Shown here: piece by piece, positions 1-7,104 of the stretch
Numbering within the stretch: position 1 is the first letter of the stretch
Layout: every line of letters begins with the position of its first letter
Assembly: GCA_039033215.1 (NCBI GenBank)
Contig: JBCCDA010000087.1
Span: 1 to 19,222 of the forward strand
Direction of reading: 5' to 3'
Origin: Thermohalobaculum sp039033215
Lineage (GTDB): Bacteria > Pseudomonadota > Alphaproteobacteria > Rhodobacterales > Rhodobacteraceae
Length of the DNA stretch: 19,222 nt
Position numbers and translations under genes: made by a program
The notes under the pieces: model-generated
Told to the model about the DNA's origin: nothing
The model's database searches: none
What the model saw: the letters and a program-made list of their open reading frames with translations, nothing else

Positions 1-434
1 ACCACAAGGGCAGTAAGGCCTTGAAGTGGCTGCAACGAGGCAAGCGCAGCCCATCTCAGTCCGATCGAACAGACGATCGCCGCGGCGCCATAGGTGCCAA
101 TCCGGCTGTCGCGCATGATCTCCATGGCTTTTTCGCGGGTGGCGCCGCCGCCGAGCCCGTCGGCACAGTCAGCCAACCCGTCTTCATGCAGCGCGCCCGT
201 CACGATCAGGCTGGCTGCAAGGGCCAGTCCGGCAGCCACCACGGGTGGTAAAACGAACGACGCGGCGACAAAAATCGCCCCGCAAATCAAGCCGACCAGT
301 ACCCCCACCAGCGGGAAGTACCGCGCGGCGCGAGCCAACCGCCCCTCGACGAACGCAAGTCCGGGTGGCACGGGCAAGCGTGTCATGAACATCGCACCAA
401 CGAAGAAGTGCCCGATCTCGCGTACAATCATCAT
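1..434 (-). CDS. cobS: Adenosylcobinamide-GDP ribazoletransferase CobS (partial, 3' end outside window)
   Basis: This is the N-terminal 144 residues of the inner-membrane enzyme that joins adenosylcobinamide-GDP to alpha-ribazole (phosphate), the last step of nucleotide-loop assembly. It is CobV in Pseudomonas denitrificans naming and is not the cobaltochelatase subunit also called CobS. The metal-binding signature HEDGLADCADGLGG is at residues 83-96, followed by MRDSRIGTYG. Hydrophobic stretches at about residues 41-60 and 64-81 fit membrane helices. Two ATG codons in tandem (434-432 and 431-429) can start it. The first lies one base after the cobT stop, so the two genes are almost certainly co-transcribed and translationally coupled. 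The reading frame is open to the window edge. Confidence 0.93.
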   Translation of the reverse strand, partial: MMIVREIGHFFVGAMFMTRLPVPPGLAFVEGRLARAARYFPLVGVLVGLICGAIFVAASFVLPPVVAAGLALAASLIVTGALHEDGLADCADGLGGGATREKAMEIMRDSRIGTYGAAAIVCSIGLRWAALASLQPLQGLTALV

Positions 435-435
435 G

Positions 436-1473
436 TCATGCCTTGTCGGATACGCCCGCGCTCTCGAAGGTCGCCATCTCGGCCAACATAGCACAAGCCG
501 CTCGGAGCAGCGGCACGGCAAGCAATGCCCCGGTGCCCTCGCCGAGACGGAGATCGAGATCCAAAACGGGTTCCGCACCAAGATGATCCAGCATGAGCCG
601 ATGGCCAGGTTCGTGCGAGCGATGCGCGAAGACCACATAGGGCGCTGCTTCCGGACGGGCGGTCAGCGCAGCCAGCGCAGCCGCCGTAGCGATGAAGCCG
701 TCGACCAGCACCACCGCCCTGGCGGCAGCAGCGCCTATAAGCGCCCCCGCCATCGCCGCAATCTCGAGCCCGGCGAAGGCTGCCAGCGCATCGTAAGGGC
801 CATCTGTTCGACGCCGAGCAGCCGTGCGGCCGAGGATCTCGCGCTTTCGATCGACACCTGCCGTGTCCAGCCCGGCACCCGGACCGGTCAGGGCATGCAG
901 GTCCAGGCCCGCGATGGCGTGGCCCAGCAGCGTGGCCGACGCGGTGTTGCCGATCCCCATCTCGCCAAGTGCGACAACGCGGGCGCCTGCTGTAACAGCT
1001 CTCTGCGCGATCCCCGCGCCGAAGGCGAGCGCTGCATCGACCTCATCGGGAGTGAGCGCATCTTCGACCGCCGCGTTTCGGGTGCCTTTACGGATGTTCG
1101 CGCGCAGCAGATCCGGATGATCGGGTAGATCGGACGCGACACCCGCGTCGACAACCGTCAAATCAACGCGATTGCTCCGCGCAAAGACGTTGGCGGCAGC
1201 CCCCCCGGAAAGAAAGTTCTGGACCATCTGGCCCGTGACTTCCTGCGGCCAGGCGGAGACGCCTTCCTCGACCAGCCCGTGATCACCGGCAAAGATCAGC
1301 AGGTGGGCCGGGTCCGCCGATGGCGCCTCGGTCCCCTGTGCCAGCGCCATCTGGAGGGCCAGCCGCTCGATCCGGCCCAGCGACCCAGGCGGTTTGGTCT
1401 TCGCATCGATCGCAGCCTGCACCCGTGCGCTCAGCGCCGGGTCCAGTGCCGTGATCATCAAGTCATTCAGCAT
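436..1473 (-). CDS. cobT: Nicotinate-nucleotide--dimethylbenzimidazole phosphoribosyltransferase CobT
   Basis: This enzyme activates the lower ligand: it transfers ribose phosphate from nicotinate mononucleotide to 5,6-dimethylbenzimidazole to give alpha-ribazole phosphate. It is CobU in P. denitrificans naming. At 345 residues it is family length. Visible signatures are KTKPPGSLGRIE near residues 26-37, AGDHG, SGGAAANVFAR, GEMGIGNTASA and LGEGTGALL. Glu312 in the last motif is the expected equivalent of the catalytic Glu317 of the Salmonella enzyme. The ATG at 1473 overlaps the end of the DUF1636 gene by 11 bases; a second in-frame ATG at residue 6 would leave a 4-base gap instead. The substrate it needs is made by BluB, encoded about 15 kb away in this window. 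Confidence 0.96.
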   Translation of the reverse strand: MLNDLMITALDPALSARVQAAIDAKTKPPGSLGRIERLALQMALAQGTEAPSADPAHLLIFAGDHGLVEEGVSAWPQEVTGQMVQNFLSGGAAANVFARSNRVDLTVVDAGVASDLPDHPDLLRANIRKGTRNAAVEDALTPDEVDAALAFGAGIAQRAVTAGARVVALGEMGIGNTASATLLGHAIAGLDLHALTGPGAGLDTAGVDRKREILGRTAARRRTDGPYDALAAFAGLEIAAMAGALIGAAAARAVVLVDGFIATAAALAALTARPEAAPYVVFAHRSHEPGHRLMLDHLGAEPVLDLDLRLGEGTGALLAVPLLRAACAMLAEMATFESAGVSDKA

Positions 1474-1837
1474 CGCCCACCGCCGGGATACGCGCGACGA
1501 AATGGCCCTTCACACCTTGCGGCCACTGCTTGAAGGGCACCTGGCCCGTTTCGGTTGCGGCATGCAGGGTCGCATACTCCACCACCGCGTCGGCTGATGC
1601 GGCATCCGGCACGAACGACCCCAGGACATACGTCAGCTTTCCCGGCGCTGCGATGACGGTGTTGCAATGCCGCTCGCACCCCATGAGGCACGATTGACGG
1701 CGAACGTCGACGCCCGCCACCAATGCCCGTTCCTCGATCATTTCGGCGAGCATCTCGCCACCCGTGCGCCCGTCGGGGGCCGTCTTTTCCTCGACGCTCC
1801 AGCGGCAGGTATCACAAACGATGATGGTGGTTGTCAT
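1463..1837 (-). CDS. DUF1636-family Cys-rich metal-binding protein
   Basis: This is a 124-residue soluble protein of the DUF1636 family, predicted metal or [2Fe-2S]-binding proteins with a thioredoxin-like ferredoxin fold that often sit beside cobalamin genes. No reaction is established. Cysteines are at residues 8 and 11 (CDTC) and at 50, 54 and 58 (CLMGCERHC), a pattern able to hold a metal or a cluster. I chose the ATG at 1837 because the protein then begins MTTTIIVCDTC, in register with the first Cys pair, and a GGGGAT element precedes it; the frame stays open 12 codons further upstream. It is the first gene of the minus-strand DUF1636-cobT-cobS unit and overlaps cobT by 11 bases. A role in cobalt handling or electron transfer is inferred from context only. 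Confidence 0.85.
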   Translation of the reverse strand: MTTTIIVCDTCRWSVEEKTAPDGRTGGEMLAEMIEERALVAGVDVRRQSCLMGCERHCNTVIAAPGKLTYVLGSFVPDAASADAVVEYATLHAATETGQVPFKQWPQGVKGHFVARIPAVGDAE

Positions 1838-1997
1838 GGATCCCCGTCGCCCCGCGCGGCTCAAGCGCCGCATTTACCATTGAAGGCGTGGTAGCGGCGA
1901 CGTACGCATGTGTCTACGGACAGCGCACCCGAAACGGGGGCTGAGCGGATCCGGATCGGACGCCGACCCATACAGGGGGTGGCCGGGCGGGCTGTTC

Positions 1998-2013
1998 GAG
2001 GGCATGTGCCCTC
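1998..2013. promoter_or_regulatory. 16-bp palindrome upstream of the cbiX unit (candidate operator)
   Basis: The sequence GAGGGCATGTGCCCTC consists of two perfect 7-base arms around a TG centre. It sits 33 bases before the start of the small ORF at 2047, in the 209-base divergent gap between the DUF1636 gene and the plus-strand cob operon. It could be a dimeric regulator site or an RNA hairpin with an AUGU loop. No U-tract follows, so it is not a terminator. The rest of 1838-2046 shows no riboswitch core and no convincing sigma-70 promoter by eye. Confidence 0.4.
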
Positions 2014-2046
2014 CCCTTGCGCTATTGGACCTGTGGGAGAGAGCCT

Positions 2047-2217
2047 ATGACACGTACCTTCGCCGCCACCATCACCCTGCTTTCGGCCGGAGCGGCCCAT
2101 GCCCATCCGGGACATCTGGACACGGTGTCCGGCCACAGCCACTGGGAGCTGTTGGGCGGCATCGCCTTGCTTGCGCTCGCGGGCGTCGGCCTCTGGAAGG
2201 TTCTGTCCAAGCGATGA
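2047..2217 (+). CDS. Small His-rich single-span membrane protein (DUF6732-like)
   Basis: This 56-residue protein has a signal-peptide-like N-terminus with a likely cut after AHA at about residue 18. A short segment with four histidines (HPGHLDTVSGHSHW) follows, then one membrane helix at about residues 33-52, and the protein ends in LSKR. It resembles the small DUF6732 proteins I recall near cbiX in Rhodobacterales; that assignment is from memory. The mature HPGH start also recalls HupE/UreJ metal permeases, but the rest of such a permease is missing. A strong GGGAGAG site sits just before the ATG at 2047, which is why I prefer it to the in-frame start 30 bases upstream. Its stop overlaps the cbiX start (ATGA), so the two are coupled. 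Periplasmic cobalt binding or delivery is an inference. Confidence 0.75.
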   Translation: MTRTFAATITLLSAGAAHAHPGHLDTVSGHSHWELLGGIALLALAGVGLWKVLSKR

Positions 2218-3341
2218 GCAGAATCGGTGTGATGGTCTGCGGCCATGGCTCACGCAGCCAGGCCGCGGTCGACGAGTTTGCTCAGGTCGCGGAGCGGTTG
2301 GCGCCGGTGTTTCCGGACTGGCCGGTCGAGTATGGCTATCTCGAGTTCGCGAACCCCGTGATCCGCGATGGCCTGGACCGGCTTCGGGACCAGGGATGCG
2401 ACCACATCCTGGCGGTCCCGGGCATGCTGTTTGCCGCCATGCACGCCAAGAACGACATCCCGACCGTGCTCAACACCTATGCCGCCAAGCATGGGATCAA
2501 GGTCCAGTATGGCCGCGAGTTGGGGGTCGACCCCAAGATGATCACCGCCGCCGGCGACCGCGTCCGCGCCGCGATCGAGAGTGCGAACCGGGAGCACGGA
2601 GAGGTCGCGCTTCACGAGACGTGCCTGGTCGTGATTGGGCGTGGTGCGTCGGACCCCGATGCAAACTCGAACGTGACCAAGATCACCCGGCTGCTCTGGG
2701 AAGGGTTCGGGTTCGGCTGGGCTGAGACGGGGTACTCCGGTGTCACCTTCCCGCTGGTCGAGCCCTGCCTCGAGCAGGTCACACGCCTCGGCTTCAAGCG
2801 GGTGGTGGTCTTCCCATACTTTCTCTTCACCGGGATCCTGATTGACCGGATCTATGGCTTCACCGACATGGTGGCCGCCAACCATCCGGACATCCAGTTC
2901 GTCAAGGCAGGTTATCTGAACGATCACCCCCAGGTCATTGCCACCTTCGCGGAGCGGGTCACCGAAATCCTCGATGGCGAGAACCTGATGAACTGCGCCA
3001 TGTGCAAGTACCGCGCACAGGTGCTTGGCTTCGAGGCCGAAGTGGGGATGCCACAGGAGAGCCACCATCACCATGTCGAGGGTCAGGGCGCGTCCGCCCC
3101 GGGCTCGAACGTGGCGGACTGTGCGCTCTGCGATGACTTCTGTACCGGGGCATGCCGGTTGGCCAGGGAAGATGGCCACGGCCATAGTCACGATCATGAT
3201 CACGGACACCATCACCATGATGGGGGCCACGATCACCACGCCCATGATCACGGCCACGACCATCACCATCCGCCCTACCCGCACGCCGAGCATCCCATGG
3301 GACCGGAGAGCGTGCGCAAGCATCTCAAGACCAAGGGGTGA
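2214..3341 (+). CDS. cbiX: Sirohydrochlorin cobaltochelatase CbiX, long form with Cys- and His-rich tail
   Basis: The protein has 375 residues and two class-II chelatase-like halves (about 1-130 and 131-255). It inserts Co2+ into sirohydrochlorin, the committed early-cobalt step. The GHGSR motif holds His11 and the MHAKNDIP motif holds His77; these match the two active-site histidines (10 and 74) of small archaeal CbiX. The MNCAMCKYR motif (Cys261, Cys264) is the MxCxxC motif linked to an Fe-S centre in Bacillus megaterium CbiX. A further Cys group follows at 303, 306, 310 and 314. A tail at about residues 321-360 is dominated by His and Asp and could store or deliver metal. The ATG at 2214 overlaps the upstream stop (ATGA). 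The frame continues open upstream, but that part is a shadow of the small gene before it. Confidence 0.93.
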   Translation: MSRIGVMVCGHGSRSQAAVDEFAQVAERLAPVFPDWPVEYGYLEFANPVIRDGLDRLRDQGCDHILAVPGMLFAAMHAKNDIPTVLNTYAAKHGIKVQYGRELGVDPKMITAAGDRVRAAIESANREHGEVALHETCLVVIGRGASDPDANSNVTKITRLLWEGFGFGWAETGYSGVTFPLVEPCLEQVTRLGFKRVVVFPYFLFTGILIDRIYGFTDMVAANHPDIQFVKAGYLNDHPQVIATFAERVTEILDGENLMNCAMCKYRAQVLGFEAEVGMPQESHHHHVEGQGASAPGSNVADCALCDDFCTGACRLAREDGHGHSHDHDHGHHHHDGGHDHHAHDHGHDHHHPPYPHAEHPMGPESVRKHLKTKG

Positions 3342-4939
3342 CCTCGCCAGTGTCGGCACAGCACTTCGATCGCTACGTGATGGTGGATTGGTCGGCCGCC
3401 TCGAAGCCGACAACCGGGAAGGACAGCATCTGGATCGGTGCGCGTGATGGCACCCGGACAGAGGTCGAGAACATCCCCACCCGGTTTCGCGCCCGTGCCC
3501 GGCTGCATAGCCTGGCAGCGGACGCGATCCGAGCGCAGAAGCGCCTGCTGATCGGGGTCGATTTCCCGTTCGGTTATCCCGCGGGCGTTGCCAGGCGGGT
3601 TACCGGCCATGCGGACGCGCTGGCGCTCTGGCGGTGGATCGCCGCACGGCTCAGGGACGGGCCGGACAACGCCAACAACCGGTATGAACTGGCGGCGGAG
3701 ATCAACAGGCTCTACGCGGGGACAGGCCCTTTCTGGGGCCGGCCTTCAACCTGGAATTTCCCGGAGGTTCCGACGACCGCGAAGGCGCGCGAGGGCCGTG
3801 ACCATCCGCCGGAACACCGCCTCGCCGATCAGACCGCGAAGGGGGCAAAGACTGTCTGGCAGCTTGCCTACGCGGGCTCCGTGGGCTCGCAGATCCTGAC
3901 GGGACTTCCGGCGCTTCTGGCCCTGCGGGACGATCCCGAACTGGCGCCCCATACGCGCATCTGGCCGTTCGAGACCGGTTTGACGACGCCGGATGCCCCG
4001 GTGGTGATCGCCGAGATCTACCCGTCCCTCATCCCGCCCGATCCGTCGGAGACGATCAAGGACGCCGGCCAGGTCCGCGCTGTCTGCGACTGGTTGGCGG
4101 GGCTCGATCGGGACGCTCTGCTCGCGCCGCTCTTCGCGGGCCCGCCCGAAGCGACGCCCTCGCAGCGGCGCCTGATCGCCACGGAAGAGGCCTGGATCTT
4201 GGGACTCGAGGCGCCGAGGATCCGCCCCGTCAAGGACGCCCAAGCGTCCAGTTCAATTACAACCTCCTTGCCGGGAGCGGTGCCGCCACCGCAGCCTCCC
4301 AAACGGTTGCGCTACGAGCGTGACCCGGCCGAGATCTATCGACAATCCTTCGCAACCGTCCGCGACGAGGCACGGCTCGACCACCTGCCCGAGGATCTGC
4401 ACGACACGGCGATCCGGCTCGTGCATGCGTGCGGGATGCCGGACATCTCGGCGCGGCTTGCATGGTCACCGGACGTTGCTGCCTCTGCCCAAAGGGCTCT
4501 TTCCAGCGGCGCGCCGATCATCTGCGATGCCGAGGGCGTCTCGAGCATGGTTGTCCGTAACCGTCTGCCAAAGACGAACCGGGTGCTCTGCACGCTCAAC
4601 GCACCAGAGGTCCGCGAACTCGCCCAACGTCTCGGCACCACGCGATCCGCTGCGGCGGTCGAGCTCTGGCGGGAACACCTCGCAGGCGCAGTCATCGCCA
4701 TCGGCAACGCACCAACCGCGCTCTTTCATCTGCTCGAGCGGCTGGACGAAGGCTGGCCCAGACCGGCGGCCATCCTCGGCTTTCCGGTCGGCTTCGTGGG
4801 CGCGGCCGAGTCCAAGGCCGAATTGGCCGCGAACCCAAGGGGTACACCTTTTCTCACGCTCCGCGGACGCCGGGGCGGGTCGGCCATGGCGGCCGCCGCC
4901 GTCAACGCGCTCGCCGCCGGCCTGAAGGTGCCGGCATGA
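3338..4939 (+). CDS. cobH: Fusion: unrecognised N-terminal domain + precorrin-8X methylmutase (CobH/CbiC)
   Basis: This is a 533-residue protein of which only residues ~323-533 are CobH, the enzyme that moves the methyl group from C11 to C12 of precorrin-8X to give hydrogenobyrinate (or the cobalt form, cobyrinate). The CobH part is complete: RYERDPAEIYRQSF, LVHACGM with the likely catalytic His363, GAPIICDAEGVSSMV, IAIGNAPTALFHLLE, GFPVGFVGAAESK and GRRGGSAMAAAAVNALA. Free-standing CobH is about 210 residues. The first ~295 residues contain VMVDWSAAS (14-22), LIGVDFPFGYPAG (71-83) and VIAEIYPSL (223-231). The spaced acidic residues in beta-strand contexts recall DUF429/RNase H-like folds, but I do not recognise a function. 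A Ser/Pro-rich linker (about 300-321) joins the parts. The GTG at 3338 overlaps the cbiX stop (GTGA); GTG at 3350 is an alternative. Confidence 0.88.
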   Translation: MTSPVSAQHFDRYVMVDWSAASKPTTGKDSIWIGARDGTRTEVENIPTRFRARARLHSLAADAIRAQKRLLIGVDFPFGYPAGVARRVTGHADALALWRWIAARLRDGPDNANNRYELAAEINRLYAGTGPFWGRPSTWNFPEVPTTAKAREGRDHPPEHRLADQTAKGAKTVWQLAYAGSVGSQILTGLPALLALRDDPELAPHTRIWPFETGLTTPDAPVVIAEIYPSLIPPDPSETIKDAGQVRAVCDWLAGLDRDALLAPLFAGPPEATPSQRRLIATEEAWILGLEAPRIRPVKDAQASSSITTSLPGAVPPPQPPKRLRYERDPAEIYRQSFATVRDEARLDHLPEDLHDTAIRLVHACGMPDISARLAWSPDVAASAQRALSSGAPIICDAEGVSSMVVRNRLPKTNRVLCTLNAPEVRELAQRLGTTRSAAAVELWREHLAGAVIAIGNAPTALFHLLERLDEGWPRPAAILGFPVGFVGAAESKAELAANPRGTPFLTLRGRRGGSAMAAAAVNALAAGLKVPA

Positions 4940-5036
4940 GGCGCACCGTTCGTCACCAGCACCCAGCGTCTAACGGACGGCGGTTCATCGCGACCATCGC
5001 CCGTTCAAATAGGCCTCCTCGGTCCAGGGCCACGTC

Positions 5037-6272
5037 ATGAGCGCGTGGATCGATGTCATCGGCATCGGCGAGGACGGCGTCGACGGTCTCTCCCGTCCCG
5101 CCCTGGAAGCCCTGCAACAAGCCGAAACCGTCATTGGCGGCGACCGGCACCACGCCCTATGCCCAGGCTTGCACGGACGCCGTGTCGCATGGCCGCATCC
5201 CTTCAACGCACTCATCGACACGATCCGCGCCCACAAACCGCGCCCCCTTGCCATCCTCGCGACGGGCGATCCGCTCTGGTACTCCATCGGTGCCCGCATC
5301 CTTCACGCGATCCCTGCGGCAGAGATCACGTTCCATCCCCAGCTCTCGGCGTTCCAGTGGGCAGCCGCACGGATGGGCTGGTCACTCGCGGATGTCGAGA
5401 CACTGACCGCTCACGGTCGGCCCGCCGCTCAGATCCTGCCCTACGTCTGGCCCGGCGCGCGTCTGCTCGTTCTGACCGCCGGCAGTCAGACGCCGGGCGA
5501 GATTGCCCGGGCGCTGGAAAGCCTCGGCTACGGCGCCTCGGAGATGACGGTGCTCGGCGCGCTCGGCGGCGCCAACGAGACCCGCCATCAGGCCACCGCC
5601 GCCGACTGGGCGGCCCACGATCCCACTCCTGATCTGCCTGCCTTCCACACCCTCGCGATCCAATGCCTGGGGACCCCGGAGATACCGCTGCCGCGCACCG
5701 GTCTTCCCGACAACGCCTTCGAGCACGACGGCAAGCTCACCAAGCTTCCCGTCCGCGCACTCACCCTTGCGCGGTTGATGCCATCCCGTCGATCGGTTCT
5801 GTGGGACATCGGGGTCGGATGCGGCTCCGTCGCGATCGAGTGGATGCGCGCCGCGAGGGATGCGGTCGCGCTCGGCATTGACCCGGATCCCGACCGGCTC
5901 GCGATGGCACGGCGCAACGCGGACAGGCTGGGCGCCCCACGCGTGGTCCTGGTGCAGGCCGGGGCTCCGGAAGCGCTCGATACCATCGCACCGCCCCAAG
6001 GTACCGGCCCGGACCTAAGGCGCCCGGACGCCATCTTCCTCGGTGGTGGGATATCCCGCGAGACAGCCCAGAAGGCCCACGACGCCCTCGGCCAGGGCGG
6101 ACGTCTGGTGGCAAACGCAGTGACGCTTGAAAGCGAAGCGATCCTCCTCGAACTTCACGGGCGCTTGGGCGGCACCCTGACCCGCATCGCCACCCAGGAG
6201 GCAAGCCCCGTCGGGCGCATGACCGGCTGGCGGCCGTCCATGCCGGTGACGCAATGGGCCCTGGTCAAATGA
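5037..6272 (+). CDS. cobL: Precorrin-6Y C5,15-methyltransferase (decarboxylating) CobL
   Basis: At 411 residues this is a full-length two-domain CobL. Residues 1 to about 210 form the CbiE-type tetrapyrrole methylase (IDVIGIGEDG near the start, LAILATGDPLWYSIG at about 71-85). Residues ~225-411 form the CbiT-type Rossmann methyltransferase, with the SAM loop LWDIGVGCGS at about 255-264 and a downstream FLGGG motif. It methylates C5 and C15 and removes the acetate carboxyl on C12 of precorrin-6B, giving precorrin-8X for CobH, whose gene lies immediately upstream. The ATG at 5037 puts the first beta-strand at the usual distance. The 97-base gap from the cobH fusion holds nothing I can identify. 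Confidence 0.95.
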   Translation: MSAWIDVIGIGEDGVDGLSRPALEALQQAETVIGGDRHHALCPGLHGRRVAWPHPFNALIDTIRAHKPRPLAILATGDPLWYSIGARILHAIPAAEITFHPQLSAFQWAAARMGWSLADVETLTAHGRPAAQILPYVWPGARLLVLTAGSQTPGEIARALESLGYGASEMTVLGALGGANETRHQATAADWAAHDPTPDLPAFHTLAIQCLGTPEIPLPRTGLPDNAFEHDGKLTKLPVRALTLARLMPSRRSVLWDIGVGCGSVAIEWMRAARDAVALGIDPDPDRLAMARRNADRLGAPRVVLVQAGAPEALDTIAPPQGTGPDLRRPDAIFLGGGISRETAQKAHDALGQGGRLVANAVTLESEAILLELHGRLGGTLTRIATQEASPVGRMTGWRPSMPVTQWALVK

Positions 6273-6390
6273 TCGGGCACAACACCAGCCATTGGGCGCC
6301 GAGGGCGGTCACCGGGACGCATCGCGGACCGTCGGCGCGTCAGCGCCCTGCCGCGCCAGCGGCGTGGCCGCCCTGCCGTGGAGCGTTTCC

Positions 6391-7104
6391 ATGAGCGGCA
6401 CGCTGTACGGTATTGGCGTCGGACCCGGCGACCCTGAACTCCTGACCCTCAAGGCACATCGTCTGATAAGTTCCGCACCTGTCGTTGCCTATCCAGCGCC
6501 AGACAGCGGCGACAGCCTGGCCCGCTCAATCGCGGCGGACGCCATCCGTCCCGGCACCATCGAAGTTCCCATGATCGTTCCCATGCGGGTCGATCGCTTC
6601 CCCGCGCAGGACGTCTACGAGGGCGCCGCTCAAACGATATCCTTGCATCTAGGGTCTGGCCTGGACGTCGCCGTTCTTTGCGAGGGCGATCCGTTCTTCT
6701 ACGGCTCGTTCATGTACCTCTTCACACGCCTCGCGGCACGGCACCGGGTCGAGATCGTTCCGGGGGTGTCTTCGCTCGGGGCATGTGCCGCAGCGCTCAA
6801 GCGCCCGCTCGTGGCGCGCAACGACGTGCTCACAGTGCTTCCCGGCACACTGCCGGATGCGACGCTCCAAGACCGGATCGAGGCATCGGATGCGGTCTCG
6901 ATCATGAAGGTTGGACGACATCTTTCCCGCCTACGCGCTCTGATCGAACACCTCGGCCTCACGCAGCACGCGGGTTATGTCGAGCGGGCCTCGATGGAAT
7001 CCCAGACCATCCATCCGCTTGCGGATGCCCCCGCCACCGCACCCTATTTCTCGATGATCCTGATCAACAAGGGGGCCGATCCATGGCTGAGCCCGCGCCC
7101 GTAG
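6391..7104 (+). CDS. cobI: Precorrin-2 C20-methyltransferase CobI/CbiL
   Basis: This SAM-dependent tetrapyrrole methylase of 237 residues methylates C20 of precorrin-2 (or cobalt-factor II) to give precorrin-3A. It starts MSGTLYGIGVGPGDPELLTLKA, the family's N-terminal loop. It also has VLCEGDPFFYGSFMYLF and EIVPGVSSLGACAAAL, which distinguish C20 methylases from other members. I cannot tell from sequence whether it prefers the metal-free (CobI) or cobalt (CbiL) substrate. I chose the ATG at 6391, preceded by GGAG, over an open but unlikely upstream extension to 6292. A 118-base gap separates it from cobL. It overlaps the next gene by 22 bases. Confidence 0.94.
   Translation: MSGTLYGIGVGPGDPELLTLKAHRLISSAPVVAYPAPDSGDSLARSIAADAIRPGTIEVPMIVPMRVDRFPAQDVYEGAAQTISLHLGSGLDVAVLCEGDPFFYGSFMYLFTRLAARHRVEIVPGVSSLGACAAALKRPLVARNDVLTVLPGTLPDATLQDRIEASDAVSIMKVGRHLSRLRALIEHLGLTQHAGYVERASMESQTIHPLADAPATAPYFSMILINKGADPWLSPRP

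Noticed and set aside
94..1128. Long plus-strand ORF opposite cobT/cobS
   Set aside because: It is the antisense shadow of two clearly recognised minus-strand genes in a high-GC sequence. Its translation is Arg/Ser-rich with no family signature.
1838..2046. Second cobalamin riboswitch ahead of the cbiX or DUF1636 unit
   Set aside because: I looked on both strands for the B12 box and the GACTGTAAG-type core and found neither.
2250..3413. 387-codon minus-strand ORF opposite cbiX
   Set aside because: It is a shadow of cbiX. The apparent Val/Met-rich stretch comes from reading the His-rich codons in reverse.
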